Assembly (NCBI GenBank): GCA_043820105.1
Contig: JBDREC010000019.1
Location: 29,319 to 93,318, forward strand
From: JBDREC01 sp043820105 [NCBI: Pseudomonadota bacterium]
GTDB taxonomy: Bacteria; Bdellovibrionota_F; JAHFAK01
DNA: 64,000 bases
Direction of reading: 5' to 3'
Shown here piece by piece: positions 34,598-41,910 of the stretch (position 1 is the stretch's first letter; every line of letters starts with the position of its first letter). A program made the position numbers and the translations under genes. The notes below the pieces were generated by a model. That model ran no database searches. It was given only the letters and a program-made list of their open reading frames with translations, and was not told the origin of the DNA.

Positions 34598-35816
34598 ATG
34601 TAAATGATTTAGTGATCATTGACTGCTCAATGCTTCCTGTTTCAATATAATGGCTATATATCTTAACTAAATTTCTGTAAATTGTAAGTGGATTATTATT
34701 TATTAAAACGTCCAGATAGGCATTAAATACAAGCCCTTCTTTGCAAATAGAGTCAGTATAAACTTCAAAAAACCTATTAGCATATTCTTCTTCATCATCA
34801 TGAGCGACTAAAACTCCATTTTTCATATCAACAATCTGGTCATGAACCCCGGCGTGATCATCTAAGGCCACAACAGGAACTTTCGAATATTTTGCTTCAC
34901 AAACCACATTTCCAAAAGTTTCAGATAAAGATGAATAAAGAAAATATCCGGCTTCTTGTAAAAATCCAGGTACAGCATCATAATCAATTTTTCCCAGAAA
35001 ATGAATATTAGGACATTCTAAAGCTTCAGCTAATTTTTTGAGCTTATTTTCTATAGGACCATAACCACCAATAAAAAAATGAAGATCCTTATTTTTAGGC
35101 CAAATAAAACAAGCAAAAGATCTTATTAAAAACTCAACATTCTTGGTTTTGCACATTCGTGAAAGAGTAACAAGCCTATTTTGCTTTGGAACATCGAAAA
35201 TATCATAAAGGTCACAACCCTTTGCAGTTTTGGAAAATCTCTCAAAATCCATCGGTCTAATCAATTTATGAACTCTGTCTTGATTTATTTGAAAGAAATC
35301 TTGAGTAAGCGTTTTTTTCATACCCTCACTTAGCACGAATGAGCCTTCAATTTTATTACTTATGGCATTGTATATTTTAATCCCATAGTGCTTACAAAAT
35401 CTTTTAATAAAATTATCTTTGGGAAACAGGATACTTGTATAAACATGCAAATTAGCAGTTAACACATTAAACATTGGCACTTTTGATCTTTTCTTTATCC
35501 AGGTCCCCAATAATAACAGCGTTGGATTCAGAGTTTCTGTGTGAATTATATCAACATCCCATTTCCTGGTCCAAAGTCCTGGAGCTAAAGGAGGAAGTGG
35601 AACACAATATTCTTTGTATCCAGGGATGGAAAATGAAGGTATTGGATAATGTTTTAAATTTGTTGTATCTTGAAATTGTTTTTTTCTTTTCTTAGAAGGA
35701 AAAATAACTGAAACGTCATGCCCATTTCGAGTTAAATAATCAATAAATTGTCCAGATTTAAAACTTGCACCATTAACTAAAGCCACATCATGGTCAATTA
35801 TAAATAAGACTTTCAA
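34479..35816 (-). CDS. Glycosyltransferase family 4
   Basis: A 445-residue GT-B enzyme starting (L)[34 protein letters not shown] segment and the EX7E region LSETFGNVVCEAKYSKVPVV mark the donor domain. A C-terminal extension of about 60 residues is unusual. The start chosen is TTG at 35816, preceded by GAGGGAGAA. The frame is open further upstream, but those residues do not resemble the family. It is transcribed from one of two divergent promoters at 35854-35934. Confidence 0.85.
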   Translation of the reverse strand: MKVLFIIDHDVALVNGASFKSGQFIDYLTRNGHDVSVIFPSKKRKKQFQDTTNLKHYPIPSFSIPGYKEYCVPLPPLAPGLWTRKWDVDIIHTETLNPTLLLLGTWIKKRSKVPMFNVLTANLHVYTSILFPKDNFIKRFCKHYGIKIYNAISNKIEGSFVLSEGMKKTLTQDFFQINQDRVHKLIRPMDFERFSKTAKGCDLYDIFDVPKQNRLVTLSRMCKTKNVEFLIRSFACFIWPKNKDLHFFIGGYGPIENKLKKLAEALECPNIHFLGKIDYDAVPGFLQEAGYFLYSSLSETFGNVVCEAKYSKVPVVALDDHAGVHDQIVDMKNGVLVAHDDEEEYANRFFEVYTDSICKEGLVFNAYLDVLINNNPLTIYRNLVKIYSHYIETGSIEQSMITKSFTYDREFFDKTYIPERIVQIQNEGEFEIKGSEIEENNIFTV

Positions 35817-35853
35817 TAGGTTCTCCCTCTTTATAGAAATTGACAAAAACGTG

Positions 35854-35882
35854 TTATTATTCAATTTAACAAAACATGTCAA
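35854..35882 (-). promoter_or_regulatory. Predicted promoter of the GT4 gene
   Basis: On the minus strand TTGACA (35882-35877) is followed after 17 bases by TAATAA (35859-35854). The -35 box lies in an 11-bp inverted repeat shared with the opposite promoter. Confidence 0.55.
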
Positions 35883-35905
35883 ATCATTAATGTGAACAAA
35901 AAAAT

Positions 35906-35934
35906 TTGACATGTGGTGTTGATTTGAATATAAT
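35906..35934 (+). promoter_or_regulatory. Consensus sigma-70 promoter of the acidic repeat protein
   Basis: TTGACA (35906-35911), exactly 17 bases, TATAAT (35929-35934): a full consensus promoter 33 bases before the start codon. ATTTGACATGT (35904-35914) is the inverse of ACATGTCAAAT (35874-35884), so both -35 boxes sit in one palindrome-like pair. Confidence 0.85.
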
Positions 35935-35966
35935 TTATCACTTTTTAAAACATTTTGGAGTTTAAC

Positions 35967-37259
35967 ATGAATAAAAAAATGGCGATAGTTTTAGGACTTT
36001 TAGTCTTATTTGCCTTTGTTTTGACAATAGGCTTTACATCAAAACCAATGGGCTGCTCTTCAGGTTCAGAATCTGATGTATCAGGTGCAAACCAAGCAAT
36101 GGAGCAGGCAGAAGATTCAGCCACAGATCAAATAGATCTGATTCAAAATGATGATTATAATGTATCTATAGCTTCAACTAATTATTCAAATACAGGGGTG
36201 AATTTTAAGTTTGATGAGGCTTTACCTATAACATACACTGTAAGAATTGCTGTCACCTCAGATGATGGATTTAGCGAAACAGCACAGGACAATGTTCATG
36301 AGGGTGAAACAACAGGATCTGTTAGTTTCTCGCTTCCATATGGAGTATATACAATTACAGGTTATTTATATGAAGGAGAAGTAGCAGAGGAAGATAGCCC
36401 CACACCATATGCTCAAAGCAGCCCATTCACAGCAACAGTTGATTCATCTAGTGAAACTATTCAATTTGTATTCAATGAAATTTCCGGAGATAATCCTGAG
36501 ATTTCTGTAAGTATGATCGCAGATGTTGAGACTGAAGGCGAAATCAATCAATATCCAGTAATAACCTTAGCTACAAATGATGATGGATCTTATGCAATAA
36601 ATTTAAGTTTGATTACTGTTGATTCTAATGATTATTTAAAGTTATCAATTGACAGGGGAAACCTAACAGTAGCAGATCCGGAAGAAGGAAATTTTTGTAA
36701 TCAGGCGTCCAGAATTTCAACTGCAGTAGCATGCATAACAGGTGCTGGAGTGGAACTAGACCTTGCCAATGAAGACATTGAATATTTTTGCTCTATAGCA
36801 GCTCATGGCGATGGGGATGGTGATACTTCAAGAAGATGCGATTACTGTGACCTTGATATATACATACCCTATGAAGTTCAATATGGAAGCCTAGCAGAAT
36901 ATCCATATCATCGAACTACTAATCTGGATAATATTTCATCCTGTACTGCGACAGTCACTGCTACCGATACACATGAAGCAAGCTCAGGTGTTGATATCAC
37001 AATAACAATTCCAAGAAATATTGGGGATTTATTTGATTCCAGACATGAAGCAGACGCAGGAGATGGCGATGGCGATCATGATGGTGGACATTATGGTGAT
37101 GGCGATGGTGATGATGGTGGACACTACGGCGATGGTGATGGTGACTATGGTGATGGTGACGGTGACCATGGTGAATGGCGACCAGGACGTGGTGATGGAG
37201 ACGGGGATGCTGGCCGACCACACAGACCTACTTATGGCGACGGCGACGGAGATGCCTAG
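35967..37259 (+). CDS. Secreted acidic protein with C-terminal GDGDGD repeats
   Basis: A 430-residue protein. The ATG at 35967 follows TTTTGGAG and opens a signal peptide (AIVLGLLVLFAFVLTIGF) ending near Cys30; PMGC is a poor lipobox, so lipidation is uncertain. The middle part is beta-rich and contains a small cysteine-rich segment (CDYCDLD). The last 75 residues are repeats of GDGDGD with interspersed His, Tyr and Trp. The pattern suggests divalent-metal (calcium) binding at the cell surface (inference). It has its own full-consensus promoter, so it may be highly expressed. No family is recognised. Confidence 0.75.
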   Translation: MNKKMAIVLGLLVLFAFVLTIGFTSKPMGCSSGSESDVSGANQAMEQAEDSATDQIDLIQNDDYNVSIASTNYSNTGVNFKFDEALPITYTVRIAVTSDDGFSETAQDNVHEGETTGSVSFSLPYGVYTITGYLYEGEVAEEDSPTPYAQSSPFTATVDSSSETIQFVFNEISGDNPEISVSMIADVETEGEINQYPVITLATNDDGSYAINLSLITVDSNDYLKLSIDRGNLTVADPEEGNFCNQASRISTAVACITGAGVELDLANEDIEYFCSIAAHGDGDGDTSRRCDYCDLDIYIPYEVQYGSLAEYPYHRTTNLDNISSCTATVTATDTHEASSGVDITITIPRNIGDLFDSRHEADAGDGDGDHDGGHYGDGDGDDGGHYGDGDGDYGDGDGDHGEWRPGRGDGDGDAGRPHRPTYGDGDGDA

Positions 37260-37263
37260 AATC

Positions 37264-37584
37264 CTACCATTCAAAGAGCAATTGAGCAGATTTCATTATT
37301 TCCAATAAAAAAACATCCTCATCAGAATTATCTTCTTTTGCAATTTTAAGATCAATTTTCTGATCTTCTGTATTCTTTTTTATTTCAGCTATTATTTTAT
37401 ATTTTTCCTTTTTCATTTTTAACAAAGTTTCATTATTTGCAACTAAAAGTAAAAAATCAATATCCCCACCTTTTTTATTGTCATCTACCCGGCTTCCAAA
37501 TAAGTAAAATTTAGCTTTATTACCTGCTAAAAATTTCCCAATAATATTTACACAAGCATCTATAAATTCCTGCTTAATTCTCAT
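37264..37584 (-). CDS. MNT-type minimal nucleotidyltransferase (antitoxin-like)
   Basis: A 106-residue protein with LFGSRVDDNKKGGDIDFLLL, the GSx(10)DxD nucleotidyltransferase motif. MNT proteins commonly form toxin-antitoxin pairs with HEPN RNases and inactivate them by AMPylation. The ATG begins immediately after an in-frame TAG of the extended HEPN frame, so the two were probably coupled before the HEPN gene acquired an internal stop. Confidence 0.88.
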   Translation of the reverse strand: MRIKQEFIDACVNIIGKFLAGNKAKFYLFGSRVDDNKKGGDIDFLLLVANNETLLKMKKEKYKIIAEIKKNTEDQKIDLKIAKEDNSDEDVFLLEIMKSAQLLFEW

Positions 37585-37668
37585 CTAGTTTTCCAAATCC
37601 AGTTTTTTTAAGCTTAAAAGAAACTCACACTTTTGCCTAAGCTTTTCAAAGAAGCTTGTTAAATCACC

Positions 37669-38019
37669 TTATGTATACTCATGTGCGCTAATATTACGCA
37701 ACTCTCTTAATTCCATCCAGAGATCAGCATCTTCAACTAGCTCCAGCTTTTCTCCCATATTAACATAATCTCTTAAAGTACCATCAAAACCGGGGTCCTC
37801 TACGAGAACCCTTGCTTTTAGATATTTCGTTAAAAAAAGATCAACAACTCTTGTAAACCTGCTTGAAAAACTCTCCCAGGTCTCAAGAGATTCTTCATCG
37901 AGATTTTTAACGTCTGCTGGTAATTTAACAACCTTATTATAACTATATTCCAAATGTTGAAGTGCCTTGCTAAGCATCCTTGCATAATCTTTTAACAGCA
38001 ATTTTATATTCTTTTTCAT
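37669..38019 (-). CDS. HEPN-domain protein, probably truncated by an in-frame stop
   Basis: A 116-residue helical protein with RNISAHEYT near its end: Arg108 and His113 form the Rx4H RNase motif of HEPN toxins. The TAA at 37669-37671 is followed by 27 more sense codons in the same frame (starting GDLTSFFEKLRQ) down to a TAG that touches the MNT start codon. HepT-like proteins normally continue with such a helix, so the frame was probably once longer by about 28 residues. Whether the shorter protein is active is unknown. Confidence 0.78.
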   Translation of the reverse strand: MKKNIKLLLKDYARMLSKALQHLEYSYNKVVKLPADVKNLDEESLETWESFSSRFTRVVDLFLTKYLKARVLVEDPGFDGTLRDYVNMGEKLELVEDADLWMELRELRNISAHEYT

Positions 38020-38118
38020 ATGCTATTTTAAATACTTTCTTTAAATTTATTAATACTTGGATTAAATTATAAATAATCATTAATAATATCAAGGATTATT
38101 CCGCTACTCTAATAAGAG

Positions 38119-38140
38119 CGCAAGGGAACAAGGGAACAAG
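38119..38140. repeat. 8-base repeat (AAGGGAAC word)
   Basis: CGCAAGGGAACAAGGGAACAAG lies downstream of the first rfbB gene. It is inverse in orientation to the words at 8486 and 33444. Confidence 0.75.
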
Positions 38141-38157
38141 ATAAAATTGGTCCCTGT

Positions 38158-39258
38158 TCATCTGTTACCATACATTTTTTCATAATAGTTAAGATAATCC
38201 TTGCTCATAATATCCTGGATCCACTCTTCATTTGATAAATACCAATCAATAGTCTGGTTTATTCCCTTTTCAAAATCAAAGCTTGCTTTCCATGATAACT
38301 CATTTTCGATTTTACTTGAATCAATTGCATATCTCAAGTCATGCCCGGGTCTATCTTTGACATAAGTAATAAGGTCGAACAACTTGCCTGCATTTTTCAG
38401 TTTATTCAATTCTCTTAGTTTAGGATATTTCTCTGCCCTAACATCACAAGCCAGTTTTTCAAGCAGAATTTTAACTAAATCTATATTTTTTAATTCTACT
38501 GATGATCCTATATTATAAATTTCACCTGAGCTTCCTTCATGCATGACAGTATTAATCCCCTCACAATGATCATCAACATAGATCCACTCACGAACATTGA
38601 TTCCTTCACCATAAACAGGCAAAGATTTTAGGTTAATTGCATTATTAATCATCAAAGGAATTAATTTTTCAGGAAACTGGCGGGGCCCATAATTATTACA
38701 ACATCTAGTTATAAGACATTCCATTTTGTGTGTTTCAATATAAGATCTTATTAATAAATCCGCGCTTGCTTTGCTGGCTGAATAAGGTGAGTTTGGAGCA
38801 AGAGGTGTAGTTTCCAGGAATTTACCCTCACTACCCAAAGATCCATAAACTTCATCTGTTGAAACCTGAACAAATCTTTGAACTGCATATTTTCGCGATA
38901 AATCTAAAAGCACCTGGGTGCCAATTATATTAGTTCTTAGAAAAGGCTCTGAACTAATTATCGATCTATCAACATGTGATTCTGCTGCGAAATTAACAAC
39001 ACTGTCAATTTTAAAAGCTTCAAATACAGGCTCAACTTCATCCCATTTTGCAATGTCAGCTTTTACAAAATAATATCTTTGCTTATCTGAAGTCTTGCCA
39101 AATTTTGCCTCAACATCATCCAGATTATGCAAATTCCCTGCATAAGTTAAGGCATCAACATTTATAATTATATATTCAGGATATTTTTTTAATAATAATT
39201 CAACGAAGGAGCTACCAATGAAACCTGCTCCGCCTGTTATAAGAACTGTTTTTTGCAT
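38158..39258 (-). CDS. rfbB: dTDP-glucose 4,6-dehydratase (copy 1)
   Basis: A 366-residue short-chain dehydrogenase/reductase with TGGAGFIGSSFVE (NAD site), SPYSASKAS (catalytic Tyr/Lys) and CNNYGPRQFPEKLIPLMI. It makes dTDP-4-keto-6-deoxyglucose. A second copy at 46002-47102 has nearly the same length and sequence and lies with rfbA, rfbC and rfbD; this copy stands alone, next to the HEPN/MNT pair. AAAGGATC precedes the start. Confidence 0.95.
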   Translation of the reverse strand: MQKTVLITGGAGFIGSSFVELLLKKYPEYIIINVDALTYAGNLHNLDDVEAKFGKTSDKQRYYFVKADIAKWDEVEPVFEAFKIDSVVNFAAESHVDRSIISSEPFLRTNIIGTQVLLDLSRKYAVQRFVQVSTDEVYGSLGSEGKFLETTPLAPNSPYSASKASADLLIRSYIETHKMECLITRCCNNYGPRQFPEKLIPLMINNAINLKSLPVYGEGINVREWIYVDDHCEGINTVMHEGSSGEIYNIGSSVELKNIDLVKILLEKLACDVRAEKYPKLRELNKLKNAGKLFDLITYVKDRPGHDLRYAIDSSKIENELSWKASFDFEKGINQTIDWYLSNEEWIQDIMSKDYLNYYEKMYGNR

Positions 39259-39396
39259 AGACTTGATCCTTTTTTTGAATTCGATTTGAGCTAATTTACC
39301 TAATAGATCATTAAACTAAAGACAATAAAAAAATTTCCTTTATTATTATTTGAAGCCTTGCCAGTGAAAAACAAGAACTATAATAAATGAACTGCC

Positions 39397-39457
39397 CTGT
39401 AGGGGAGGGGTTCATCCCCTCCCAGAGTTTTAGGAGGGGACAAGCCCCTCCACTACA
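39397..39457. repeat. Isolated REP pair (same family as the RAYT-linked array)
   Basis: CTGTAGGGGAGGGGTTCATC (39397) and AGGAGGGGACAAGCCCCTCC (39432) face each other with a short linker, 7.5 kb from the RAYT gene. The wider gap (39259-39654) otherwise holds only a CAGAAAG/CTTTCTG hairpin (about 39495-39525) and no supported gene. Confidence 0.9.
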
Positions 39458-39654
39458 TTTCTTCTACACAATACCCTAAAAAGCTTGGCATCCTTCAGAA
39501 AGCATGGTTTTTTTGTACTTTCTGGAGTAAACATGAAAAAGAAAACACCTCAATCCTTTTTTATTCTTTTAAACATTGACATTTATGGCGTTTTTAGCGA
39601 TCATAATCGCAAAAAAGACCAAACTGCTATTAACAACCATTATTACGGAATGTT

Positions 39655-40908
39655 ATGGATTTCGAAATTATTAAAAACCAGAACGAATGGTGGGAAAATG
39701 ACTTATGGACAGAGAATGACCAGCACTTACTTTCCATTAAAGATAAGCCATATACTTATATCCGCCCTGAAATTGATACCATTAAAAAATTAGACAATTC
39801 AATAAATATAATCAGAGGACCAAGACAAGTCGGAAAAACAACTTATTTAAAATTATTAATAAAAAAAATACTGCTTTTAAAGCTTTTAAAACCCCAGGAT
39901 TTGATCTATCTGAGTTGTGAGACGATTGCAGACTATAAAGAGCTGGAATCCACCTTATTTCCATGGCTTAAAAAGAAAACAAATATACCGGCTGTTCTTA
40001 TGCTTGATGAAATTTCCTTTGTCAAAGAATGGCCAAGAACAATACTTTCATTTGCAAACCAGGGTCTTTTAAAAAATCAAACCATATTTATTACAGGATC
40101 AAATGCAAGAGATCTAAAAGAAAGCACTGAAAGACTTCCTGGCCGAAGAAATAAAGGTAAAGACACCGTCCTGTACCCTTTTTCATTTAAAGAACTAGCA
40201 AGCCTTAAATGCTTTGAAACACTATCTTCAGAACAATTGTTTGAAACATATCTAAAAATTGGTGGTTTTCCCCATGCTGTTAAAGACTTTGTGGAATATG
40301 GCTTTGTTTCTGATGCTACTTATGATATTTATAAAAATTGGATTATTGGAGACGCGTCAAGATATGCTCTTTTAGAACCAATCTTAAAACAAATATTATT
40401 CAGAGTTTTTGAAACTTTAAGCTCCAGGGTTAGCTTCGCAGGTTTAATAGAAAACACAAGTGTTAAAAGCCATGAGACTGCCTTTAATTACCTGGAACAC
40501 ATGGAAGATTCTTTTATTAGCAAAATCTTATATTGCTATGATATTAACAAAAACATCCCTAATCTATCAAAGGCAAAAAAAATATATTTCATTGATCCAC
40601 TGATATATTATATGGCATATTCCTGGAAAGCAGGAACCAGGAATATTTATAATTGGGTTGAAAACAAACTTATAGATCCAATTTTTAAAGGCAAAATGTT
40701 TGAAGCTACAGTCATCTCAAATTTTATTAGAACTAATGATACCCTATATTTCTGGTATTCTACAAAAACTAAAAAAGAAGCAGACATCCTCATTCCAAAT
40801 AAGCTTGATTATGATTTATATGAAATAAAGCTAAACAAAAAATTTAAAAGTTCTTTAATTGGTGATAAAAATGTTCAATTTATTAACCCAGATATTTTCA
40901 TGAAATAA
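39655..40908 (+). CDS. AAA ATPase with DUF4143 C-terminus
   Basis: A 417-residue protein. IIRGPRQVGKTTYLKLLI is the Walker A region, VLMLDEISFVKEW the Walker B, and ITGSNARDL the sensor-like strand. The C-terminal part has YFIDPLIYYMAY and ADILIPNKLDYDLYEIKL, typical of the DUF4143 nuclease-like tail. These ATPases are abundant in genomes with defence or mobile genes but their role is not established. The start codon has only a weak Shine-Dalgarno. Confidence 0.82.
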   Translation: MDFEIIKNQNEWWENDLWTENDQHLLSIKDKPYTYIRPEIDTIKKLDNSINIIRGPRQVGKTTYLKLLIKKILLLKLLKPQDLIYLSCETIADYKELESTLFPWLKKKTNIPAVLMLDEISFVKEWPRTILSFANQGLLKNQTIFITGSNARDLKESTERLPGRRNKGKDTVLYPFSFKELASLKCFETLSSEQLFETYLKIGGFPHAVKDFVEYGFVSDATYDIYKNWIIGDASRYALLEPILKQILFRVFETLSSRVSFAGLIENTSVKSHETAFNYLEHMEDSFISKILYCYDINKNIPNLSKAKKIYFIDPLIYYMAYSWKAGTRNIYNWVENKLIDPIFKGKMFEATVISNFIRTNDTLYFWYSTKTKKEADILIPNKLDYDLYEIKLNKKFKSSLIGDKNVQFINPDIFMK

Positions 40909-40937
40909 ATTCATCCTTTTTGAAAACACTATCTGGA

Positions 40938-41537
40938 TTATTCAATCTTTAGCCTGGAAACAACATCAAGAAAAAATTCTTTTGACCAAACCTTAACTGA
41001 ATCTGGATCCTTGATAAACATTGATATATCACTTTTGGCTTTATCAAAATCTACTTTATTAATTTTTTCAATTAGTAATTTTTTTATAGAATCTTCACTC
41101 AGCTTCGCATTTTTACCAATATGCCCACTTTTTTTTGACCGAGATTCCAGATGACCTAAGCGCAGAGATGTTTTTCTTGCGACAAACCACACAAAGTCAT
41201 ACCAATCGCGGCCCTTTACCCTTTCCTTCCATTCTCGAAATAAAACACAATGCATTTTTCCGGCGAAAAGATCCTCTATACTCATTGTTTTTACGGAAAA
41301 TGGTATTGGTTGATATAAAAACTTAGTATCTTCATAAAAATTTTCAGGAGGATCAATATCTATTTCAAATTTAATTTTAATTTTACTGTTTCTATGAAAT
41401 TTTTTTATTATTTGCTTTGGCACCTCAATGTTAATCATATTTTCAATGGTATCTGCTTTAATAAACGCAGACTTCAGCGATTGAGCCAAGTGAGATTTCG
41501 AAGAAGCGCTTTCTATCTTTAAGACTTGTTTTGCCAT
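40938..41537 (-). pseudogene. AbiEii/AbiGii-type toxin remnant lacking its nucleotidyltransferase N-terminus
   Basis: The frame encodes 199 residues. Its middle, PFSVKTMSIEDLFAGKMHCV and then KERVKGRDWYDFVWFV, is typical of AbiEii nucleotidyltransferase toxins. The N-terminal GSxxxDxD catalytic region is missing. The first 26 residues are an out-of-frame reading of a four-helix-bundle gene remnant (41458-41607). The C-terminus appears intact. An internal recombination joined two unrelated genes, so a functional product is unlikely. Confidence 0.65.
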
Positions 41538-41607
41538 TACCCTCGGCTAAATTGCTGACTGATGAAACTGCTGCTCTTTTCAGTTGGTCTACAATTTCTA
41601 AAGATCT
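41458..41607 (-). pseudogene. Remnant of a four-helix-bundle (S23/IVP) protein
   Basis: In the frame different from the AbiEii remnant, the strand reads RSLEIVDQLKRAAVSSVSNL, AEGNGKTSLKDRKRFFEIS and LGSIAEVCVY before a TAA at 41458-41460. These match the QIRRAAVSIPSNIAEG and ALGSLAEL segments of S23-type proteins. A TGA at 41608-41610 interrupts the upstream part, where SLKEE can still be recognised. Both termini of the gene are lost. Confidence 0.65.
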
Positions 41608-41675
41608 TCATTCTTCTTTCAAAGATCAACGCCCCCAAATCGTCAGAATGCTCTACAAAATGAGCTAATCACTTT

Positions 41676-41704
41676 TATCTTAATCTTAATTCTTAATCAT
41701 AATC
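41676..41704. repeat. Hexamer array (TTAATC word)
   Basis: ATCTTAATCTTAATTCTTAA and following TCATAATCC repeat the unit seen at 13508 and 21082. The remainder of the 41608-41904 gap is A+T-rich without a visible gene. Confidence 0.65.
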
Positions 41705-41866
41705 CCTACGGGTCAATATGTAGAAATATTTATTTCATATTAAATATCATGGAATAGATAGAACAGTGTTTTATATTTTTATAAAAATTATTCTTTATGG
41801 GTACTCAAATTGGAGATAAACCAAATGTTTAAAATCCTCTTGATGCATGTACCGTAACAAACGTAC

Positions 41867-41910
41867 TCCGTACCACTTACCACTTACCACTTACCCCTTA
41901 CCCCTTACCT
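41867..41910. repeat. Heptamer array (TTACCAC / TTACCCC word)
   Basis: GTACCAC TTACCAC TTACCAC TTACCCC TTACCCC TTACCTC runs directly into the stop codon (TAA) of the O-antigen ligase-like gene, as at 17890-17912 for the HEAT-like gene. Confidence 0.85.

Noticed and set aside
36997-37274. Histidine-rich minus-strand frame and methionine/valine-rich plus-strand frame over the GDGDGD repeat
   Set aside because: They are alternative readings of GATGGY repeats; the secreted-protein frame has signal peptide, promoter and Shine-Dalgarno.
39485-39793. 102-codon frame (internal ATG at 39533 with a GGAG upstream) before the DUF4143 ATPase
   Set aside because: It overlaps the ATPase out of frame, lacks any family similarity and contains no typical composition; the Shine-Dalgarno alone is not enough.
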